8,038 bases of DNA, taken from positions 1 to 8,038 of the forward strand of contig CALDIF010000081.1 of NCBI GenBank assembly GCA_937901905.1, read 5' to 3'. How positions within the stretch are numbered: the first letter of the stretch is position 1; each line of letters starts with the position of its first letter. A program made the position numbers and the translations under genes. This document shows positions 1 to 4,426 of the stretch, piece by piece. The DNA is from an uncultured Porphyromonadaceae bacterium. Its GTDB lineage: Bacteria; Bacteroidota; Bacteroidia; Bacteroidales; Muribaculaceae. Below the pieces are notes generated by a model. It saw only the letters and a program-made list of their open reading frames with translations, did not search any database and was not told where the DNA came from.

Positions 1-2
1 CA

Positions 3-389
3 CTCAAACTGTTCGACTTGCCACGCACATTGGGCGACTATGAGGGCAGTGATGTCGTGGTGGCTATAGGTCGTTTCGGTCCGTACATCAAGCATGCGGG
101 CAAGAGTGTCAGTGTGCCTCGTGACATAGTGCCGCAAGAACTCACTCTTGACCAAGCGGTGCAGTTAATCACTGCCAAGCGTGAGGAAGACGCAAAGCGT
201 GTATTGCTCACCTTTGACGAGGAGCCCGAGATGCAAGTGCTCAACGGTCGTTATGGTCTGTATATCGCTTATAAGGGTATTAACTATAAGATTCCGCGCA
301 AGACCGATGTCGCCACGCTCAATCTTGCAACCTGTCGAGCCATCGTGGCGGACGACACCAATGCAAGCAAGCCTCGCCGCCGCAAGTGA
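3..389 (+). CDS. topA: DNA topoisomerase I, C-terminal end (5'-truncated by window edge)
   Basis: The reading frame is open from base 3 and ends with TGA at 387-389, giving the last 128 residues of a longer protein. Two C-terminal repeat modules typical of bacterial topoisomerase I in Bacteroidota are visible. The first contains PRTLGDYEG followed by VVVAIGRFGPYIKH, the second NGRYGLYIAYKGINYKIP. The G-R-[FY]-G-x-Y-I core recurs in both. Known of the family: TopA relaxes negatively supercoiled DNA through a catalytic tyrosine in its N-terminal core, and the C-terminal repeats bind single-stranded DNA; the catalytic part lies outside this window. The protein ends in a basic tail (KPRRRK), compatible with nucleic-acid contact. 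The first in-window start-like codon (TTG at 18) is internal and not a real start. The gene converges on mgtE with a strong hairpin between them. Confidence 0.93.
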   Translation, partial: LKLFDLPRTLGDYEGSDVVVAIGRFGPYIKHAGKSVSVPRDIVPQELTLDQAVQLITAKREEDAKRVLLTFDEEPEMQVLNGRYGLYIAYKGINYKIPRKTDVATLNLATCRAIVADDTNASKPRRRK

Positions 390-407
390 TATCGGTCCGG
401 CAGTATC

Positions 408-454
408 AGTTACACAAAGAGGGTCGCGATTGTCGCGACCCTCTTTGTGTAACT
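408..454. terminator. Perfect 22-bp hairpin, probable bidirectional terminator between topA and mgtE
   Basis: Bases 408-429 and 433-454 are perfect reverse complements (22 bp) around a 3-base TTG loop. The lower stem is A+T-rich with an AAAGAG/CTCTTT block, and the upper stem is GGGTCGCGA/TCGCGACCC. It starts 18 bases after the topA stop. Its last base is also the last base of the mgtE stop codon (TGA on the minus strand, 456-454). Neither side has a long T tract outside the stem. A dual terminator for the convergent genes is the simplest reading; it could also act as a 3'-end stabiliser. Confidence 0.82.
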
Positions 455-1845
455 CAAGTGATTACAAGCGTTGTCAGGGTGCGTATCAAGTGTGAACTCA
501 CCGCCATGTATATTATCATGCCCACAATGTCGTTGGTCACCGTGACAAAGGGACCGGTTGCAATGGCGGGATCGATTTTCAATTTCTCGAGAATGATGGG
601 CACGAGCGAACCGAATACCGAGGCGAAGATAATCACACAAAATAGTGAAATGGTGACAGCCAATGTCGTGATGTGTGCCTTGAGCGGATCATCGTCGGCG
701 GGGAAAATCAAGTTGTAGATGAGTACAAGTCCTGCAATAATGGCTGCATTGAGCATCGCTATGCCGAATTCCTTGAAGATGTGCTTCATCGCGTGGCGTA
801 TGTCAAGGCTTCCGTTGGCAAGTCCTTGAACGACGATTGCGCTTGACTGCGTACCCACGTTACCTCCCGTTCCACCGATTAGCGGAATGAATAGTGCCAT
901 GCCCGGAAGTATTTCGAGCAGATTGGTCTCTCCGCCGTCGAGAATGATAGCATTGGCGATACCGCCGGCAAGTCCGATGAACAACCAGGGTAATCGGGCT
1001 TTTACTTGCTCGAATACACCGGCACTCGTGTCGATGTCTCCCGCGATACCCGAAGCCAACTTGTAGTCACGCTCGCCCTGTTCGCGCACTTGATCGATGA
1101 TGTCGTCAATGGTGATGCGACCCACGAGTCTGCCTATCGAGTCAACTACAGGTAGCGCCACGAGGTCATATTTCTCGAAGTCTCGCGCCACTTCATCAAT
1201 GGGTGTGTCGGTTTTCACGGCAAGCGGATCGGGCTCCATCACCTCGCTCACGCGTGTTGCCATGGGGCTGGTAATCGTCTTCTTGATAGGGAAGATGCCC
1301 TTGAGCCGTTTGTCATCGTCAACAACGTACACATTGTAGATCTCGTCGACCTCACCGGCTTGTTCGCGCATCGCTTTGATACACTCTTGCATCGACAGGT
1401 TTTCACTCACAACAACCATTTCGGTTGACATGTAACCGCCGGCGGTGTCCTCGTCATACTTGAGCAAGTCAACAATGTCGCCGGCTTGTTCAACATCATC
1501 GATGTGCTTGATGACTTCCTCACGATCCTGCTCGTCCAACTCTTGTATCACGTCGACGGCATCGTCGGCATCCATCTGTTCCAGTGCGTCGGCAATATCC
1601 TCGGTACTCATCGTTTCGAGTAGGTCGCCACGCCTCTCCTCGTCAAGTTCGACAAGCACATCGGCTGCCATCTCGTCGTTGAGCAGGTTGTAGACAAACA
1701 ACGCCTCGTCGCGGTCAAGGTCTCCCAACAACTCGGCTATGTCGGCAGGGTGCAAGTCGGCGAGCATGGTCTTCACTTGCTCGTCGTTCTTTTCATCAAT
1801 TAGCCGATTTAGATTTTCAATGTATTCTTTGCTGAAGTCCTTCAT
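454..1845 (-). CDS. mgtE: Magnesium transporter MgtE
   Basis: This 463-residue protein has the full MgtE architecture. An acidic, helical MgtE N-domain spans about residues 28-130, a pair of CBS domains about 138-255, and a membrane domain of about five helices 284-455. Family signatures in the membrane part include PLIGGTGGNVGTQSS (321-335) and ATGPFVTVTNDIVG (429-442). D439 is the likely counterpart of the pore aspartate of the Thermus channel. Known of the family: homodimeric Mg2+-selective channel of the inner membrane, whose cytosolic N and CBS domains bind Mg2+ and close the pore when internal Mg2+ is high. Length is close to the roughly 450 residues usual for the family. The ATG start overlaps the rsmA stop by four bases (ATGA) and has no Shine-Dalgarno sequence, so translational coupling is likely. 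No Mg2+ riboswitch leader is present, because the preceding gene abuts it. Confidence 0.96.
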   Translation of the reverse strand: MKDFSKEYIENLNRLIDEKNDEQVKTMLADLHPADIAELLGDLDRDEALFVYNLLNDEMAADVLVELDEERRGDLLETMSTEDIADALEQMDADDAVDVIQELDEQDREEVIKHIDDVEQAGDIVDLLKYDEDTAGGYMSTEMVVVSENLSMQECIKAMREQAGEVDEIYNVYVVDDDKRLKGIFPIKKTITSPMATRVSEVMEPDPLAVKTDTPIDEVARDFEKYDLVALPVVDSIGRLVGRITIDDIIDQVREQGERDYKLASGIAGDIDTSAGVFEQVKARLPWLFIGLAGGIANAIILDGGETNLLEILPGMALFIPLIGGTGGNVGTQSSAIVVQGLANGSLDIRHAMKHIFKEFGIAMLNAAIIAGLVLIYNLIFPADDDPLKAHITTLAVTISLFCVIIFASVFGSLVPIILEKLKIDPAIATGPFVTVTNDIVGMIIYMAVSSHLIRTLTTLVIT

Positions 1846-2621
1846 TGTTGTCGTGAATTGCTTATGTCGTTGGTGAGTTGAATGAATTCGTCAACCTCTA
1901 ATTGCTCAGGGCGACGGTTGAAGATATCGTTTACGAGCATTGCCGCCGGCGCGAGTGGGCGCAAACTGTTGCGCAATGTCTTGCGCCGTTGACCGAATGA
2001 GGTTTTGACTACAGTCTTGAACAGGCGTTCGTCACAACCGAGGTCAACCGTGTCGTTGCGAATGAGACGCACCACACCGCTCTTGACCTTTGGCGGCGGT
2101 GAAAACACGTGTTCGTCGACGGTGAATAAATACTCGATGTTGTACCACGCTTGCAGCAATACCGATAAGATGCCGCGAGTGCGATTGCCTGCCGGTGCAG
2201 CAAGACGTTGGGCTACCTCGCGTTGGAGCATGCCGGTGCACAGTGGCACGCGATCGCGATATTCGAGCAGTTTGAAAAATATTTGCGACGAGATGTTGTA
2301 CGGGTAATTGCCCGTGATGGCAAATTGCCCTGACGGGAACACGGTGTTGAGATCCATTAGCAAGAAGTCATCGTTGATGACACGTCCGTCAAGTTCCGGC
2401 ATGTGTTCGTGCAGATAATTGACGCTCTCGTTGTCAATTTCCACCACAGTGACATCACGCTGCGCTTCAAGCAGAAATCGGGTCAGCACGCCCATGCCGG
2501 GACCGACCTCCAACACCGGCAGTTGAGGCATCACATCGACAGTTGAGGCAATGCGTCGAGCCACCGAAAGGTCGGTGAGGAAATGCTGTCCTAATGATTT
2601 CTTGGGCCTTACTTGTCGCAT
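1842..2621 (-). CDS. rsmA: 16S rRNA (adenine1518-N6/adenine1519-N6)-dimethyltransferase RsmA (KsgA)
   Basis: This 259-residue protein begins with the family hallmark KKSLGQHFLTD (7-17). It then shows SAM-binding motif I LEVGPGMG (37-44), the acidic motif II residue in VVEIDNE (E61), NDDF (83-86), and the catalytic motif IV as GNYPYN (104-109), where many other bacteria have NLPY. A downstream FSPPPKVKSGVVRL segment (173-186) is also characteristic. Known of the family: it dimethylates two adjacent adenines in the helix 45 loop of 16S rRNA late in 30S assembly, and its loss gives kasugamycin resistance. Length is slightly under the 273 residues of the E. coli enzyme. The start is supported by the motif spacing and by a good promoter about 25 bases upstream. 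It is the first gene of a two-gene unit with mgtE. Confidence 0.97.
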   Translation of the reverse strand: MRQVRPKKSLGQHFLTDLSVARRIASTVDVMPQLPVLEVGPGMGVLTRFLLEAQRDVTVVEIDNESVNYLHEHMPELDGRVINDDFLLMDLNTVFPSGQFAITGNYPYNISSQIFFKLLEYRDRVPLCTGMLQREVAQRLAAPAGNRTRGILSVLLQAWYNIEYLFTVDEHVFSPPPKVKSGVVRLIRNDTVDLGCDERLFKTVVKTSFGQRRKTLRNSLRPLAPAAMLVNDIFNRRPEQLEVDEFIQLTNDISNSRQQ

Positions 2622-2647
2622 GATGATTAAACTTGGTTACCGAACTG

Positions 2648-2679
2648 CAAAATTACTAAAACAAAATTTGCGAACCAAA
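2648..2679 (-). promoter_or_regulatory. rsmA-mgtE promoter (Bacteroidota -33/-7 type)
   Basis: On the minus strand, TTTG at 2679-2676 is followed by a 20-base spacer and TAATTTTG at 2655-2648, a perfect match to TAnnTTTG. Transcription should begin a few bases further on, leaving a leader of only about 20 bases before the rsmA ATG. The -33 box lies inside one arm of the inverted repeat listed separately. Confidence 0.8.
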
Positions 2680-2687
2680 TTTTGTTT
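2659..2687. repeat. 12-bp perfect inverted repeat between divergent promoters
   Basis: AAACAAAATTTG (2659-2670) and CAAATTTTGTTT (2676-2687) are exact reverse complements separated by CGAAC. The element covers the -33 box and most of the spacer of the rsmA promoter and lies just upstream of the likely -33 region of the promoter on the other strand. The two-arm symmetry has the form of a dimeric regulator's operator, but the region is A+T-rich and the promoter boxes themselves add symmetry. No regulator is identified. Confidence 0.6.
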
Positions 2688-2690
2688 CTC

Positions 2691-2721
2691 TTGGTCAAAT
2701 GGCGGATTTGTTGTACTTTTG
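2691..2721 (+). promoter_or_regulatory. Promoter of the flippase-like membrane protein gene
   Basis: TACTTTTG at 2714-2721 matches TAnnTTTG exactly and is followed by C, as is common in this phylum. An imperfect -33 box, TTGG at 2691-2694, sits 19 bases before it. The leader to the ATG at 2750 would be about 20-25 bases long and has no Shine-Dalgarno sequence. Confidence 0.7.
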
Positions 2722-2749
2722 CATTCCTACAATCCTATAAGACAACAAT

Positions 2750-3745
2750 ATGGACAAGAAAGTGGGCGATGTGCTCAAGATAGGTTTGCCACTATTGATA
2801 AGCGTGGTTCTCGTTGTGTTCTTGTGTCGCAGTGTCGATTGGGCTGCTATCATGGAGAGTCTGCGAAGCGATGTTAACTACTTGTGGTTTGTCCCCGTGG
2901 TGATAGTGAACGTGTTAAGCCATGTGTTCAGGGCTTTGCGTTGGCAGTTGCAGCTGCGTGCAATCGGCTTGAAGACACCGACAATGCCGGTGGTGAACTC
3001 GATATTTGCCACTTATTTCGTCAACTTGTTGGCACCACGTGTGGGCGAGGTCTTTCGTGTGGGGTACATCTCGCAGCGTGAGAAGGCTTCGTTTTCAACG
3101 GTGTTCGGCACGATGGTCAGTGATCGCTTGTGCGACACGCTCATGGTAGGACTTATCACACTGTTCACGTTGTTTATCGCGAGTGACAAGATTATGGCTT
3201 TCTTCGGTGCCGGCGAGTCATCGGGAGGAACACTGATGTTGTGGTTGGCTGTGGCATGTGTTGTGGGGTTGGCTCTTGTTATGTGGCTCTATCGCAGCAC
3301 AAGCAACAATCGTTTAATCGCAGCCTTGCGTTCGATGATTAAAGGGCTGTGGCAGGGTGTCATGTCTATCGCTCATGTCGAGAGTGTACCACTGTTTATA
3401 TTATATACCTTGTTGATTTGGGCTTGCTATTACGGTGGTTTTGTCTTGGCTGCACGAGCGTTCACACTGCCTGTTGACATGGGCTTGATGCCGTGTTTGG
3501 TATTGTTTGTGCTCAGCAGTATCGGTATGGCAGTGCCCAGCAATGGCGGTCTGGGACCGTGGCAATATGCGGTAATATTCGGTTTCGCGTTATATGGCTT
3601 GGGAAGTCTGCCACTCACGACCCCTTATAATAGCCAAGCGAGTGCTTTTGCCATGCTCGTGTGGGGCGTTCAAACCTTATTGCTCATCGTGCTCGGCATT
3701 TATGCTCTCACCTGCATGTGGCTTGAGCGTCGTGATAAAAAGTGA
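2750..3745 (+). CDS. Flippase-like integral membrane protein, LPG-synthase TM / YbhN (UPF0104) family
   Basis: This 331-residue protein has about eight hydrophobic segments, roughly at residues 11-30, 44-62, 82-95, 129-151, 161-180, 213-236, 247-284 and 299-324. Signatures of the lysylphosphatidylglycerol-synthetase transmembrane family are NLLAPRVGEVFRVGYISQREK (start 92), then SDRLCDT (124-130), and SNGGLGPWQY (264-273) late in the protein. Known of the family: these domains act in MprF-type proteins as lipid flippases, while stand-alone members like this one mostly have no proven substrate. No aminoacyl-transferase domain is attached, so it should not be called a lysyl-PG synthase. The ATG at 2750 fits the promoter and the N-terminal DKK positive patch before the first membrane helix. 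It is divergent from rsmA. No clear terminator follows before the tRNA promoter 40 bases downstream. The family call is firm; the substrate is unknown. Confidence 0.88.
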   Translation: MDKKVGDVLKIGLPLLISVVLVVFLCRSVDWAAIMESLRSDVNYLWFVPVVIVNVLSHVFRALRWQLQLRAIGLKTPTMPVVNSIFATYFVNLLAPRVGEVFRVGYISQREKASFSTVFGTMVSDRLCDTLMVGLITLFTLFIASDKIMAFFGAGESSGGTLMLWLAVACVVGLALVMWLYRSTSNNRLIAALRSMIKGLWQGVMSIAHVESVPLFILYTLLIWACYYGGFVLAARAFTLPVDMGLMPCLVLFVLSSIGMAVPSNGGLGPWQYAVIFGFALYGLGSLPLTTPYNSQASAFAMLVWGVQTLLLIVLGIYALTCMWLERRDKK

Positions 3746-3786
3746 AAAAATGGCAGTCTGAGTGATGATGTGTGAAAAAAAATCAC

Positions 3787-3794
3787 TAATTTTG
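3787..3794 (+). promoter_or_regulatory. -7 box for the tRNA-Ala gene
   Basis: TAATTTTG followed by C matches the Bacteroidota -7 consensus exactly and ends 11 bases before the mature tRNA 5' end, giving a very short leader. No convincing TTTG is present about 20 bases upstream, so the -33 element is weak or absent. A 6-bp inverted repeat, AGTGAT (3761-3766) and ATCACT (3782-3787), overlaps its first base. Confidence 0.6.
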
Positions 3795-3805
3795 CACCTG
3801 CAACC

Positions 3806-3878
3806 GGGGTATTAGCTCATCTGGTAGAGCGCTACATTCGCATTGTAGAGGTAGGCGGTTCGAGTCCGCTATGCTCCA
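3806..3878 (+). tRNA. tRNA-Ala, anticodon CGC
   Basis: The 73-base sequence folds into a complete cloverleaf. The acceptor stem is 3806-3812 with 3871-3877, the D stem 3815-3818 with 3827-3830, the anticodon stem CTACA/TGTAG (3832-3836 with 3844-3848), and the T stem 3854-3858 with 3866-3870 around a TTCGAGT loop. The anticodon loop TTCGCAT puts CGC at 3839-3841, which reads GCG (alanine). The third acceptor pair is G3808-T3875, the G3:U70 wobble that is the main identity element for alanyl-tRNA synthetase, so structure and anticodon agree. The discriminator is A3878. The following CGC shows that the CCA end is not encoded and must be added enzymatically. Confidence 0.97.
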
Positions 3879-3891
3879 CGCACAATGAATT

Positions 3892-3928
3892 CGAGCGCGT
3901 CCTCCCATTTCGTGGGAGGACGCGCTCG
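3892..3928. terminator. Perfect 16-bp hairpin between tRNA-Ala and rpiB
   Basis: CGAGCGCGTCCTCCCA (3892-3907) and its exact reverse complement (3913-3928) flank a TTTCG loop. It starts 14 bases after the tRNA and lies 37 bases beyond the rpiB stop, so it can end both convergent transcripts. The tail is GTTTGAT on the + strand and has no strong T run on the minus strand. The stem is G+C-rich and very stable. Confidence 0.82.
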
Positions 3929-3965
3929 GTTTGATACTCGCGACGAGGCAAGTTGCGGTTACCTG

Positions 3966-4418
3966 TTATTGCACGGGGATTTTGTCAATGCGTTTTTGAT
4001 GCCGACCGCCCTCAAAGGGTGTGTTGAGGAACACCTCGACCATCTCAATGGCTTGCTCGTCGGTAACAAAACGTCCCGGCATGGCAAGTACGTTGGCATC
4101 GTTGTGCCGACGTGCAAGACCGGCCACATCGGGTATCCAGCACAAAGCCGAGCGTATGCCTTGATGCTTGTTGAGCGTGATGTTGATGCCCTCACCGCTG
4201 CCACACACCGCGATGCCGGGATAGCACTCGCCCGACTCGACTGCTATTGCACACGGGTGGGCAAAGTCGGGATAGTCACAACTTTGTTCGTCATAGGTGC
4301 CGAAGTCCTTATAGGCTATGCCGTGGCTGTCGAGCCACGCCTTAACGGCTTGTTTGGTGGCATATCCGGCGTGGTCGCTACACAATGCCACGGGTATGCC
4401 GGCTTTCAAGATGTTCAT
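3966..4418 (-). CDS. rpiB: Ribose-5-phosphate isomerase B
   Basis: This 150-residue protein belongs to the RpiB/LacAB sugar-phosphate isomerase family. It shows CSDHAG (13-18), DYPDFAHP (48-55), GIAVCGSGEGINITLNKHQG starting at 68, and RRHNDANVLAMPGR (103-116), then EGGRHQKR near the C-terminus. C72 aligns with the catalytic Cys66 and H105 with His99 of the E. coli enzyme, so the active site appears intact. Known role: interconverts ribose 5-phosphate and ribulose 5-phosphate in the non-oxidative pentose phosphate pathway, in the cytosol. Family members may instead act on allose 6-phosphate or other aldose phosphates, which sequence alone does not settle. The gene starts 8 bases after the valS stop, so it is almost certainly co-transcribed with valS. 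No separate promoter or Shine-Dalgarno sequence is seen. Confidence 0.95.
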   Translation of the reverse strand: MNILKAGIPVALCSDHAGYATKQAVKAWLDSHGIAYKDFGTYDEQSCDYPDFAHPCAIAVESGECYPGIAVCGSGEGINITLNKHQGIRSALCWIPDVAGLARRHNDANVLAMPGRFVTDEQAIEMVEVFLNTPFEGGRHQKRIDKIPVQ

Positions 4419-4426
4419 GTCGGTTT

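Noticed and set aside
386..718. + strand frames opposite the 3' end of mgtE
   Set aside because: They run through the terminator hairpin and are antisense to the conserved MgtE membrane domain.
1842..1860. Possible Mg2+-sensing riboswitch before mgtE
   Set aside because: There is no leader: the mgtE start overlaps the rsmA stop, leaving no space for an M-box structure.
2750..3745. Calling the membrane protein a lysylphosphatidylglycerol synthase (MprF)
   Set aside because: Only the transmembrane flippase-like part is present; the soluble aminoacyl-transferase domain of MprF is absent in 331 residues.
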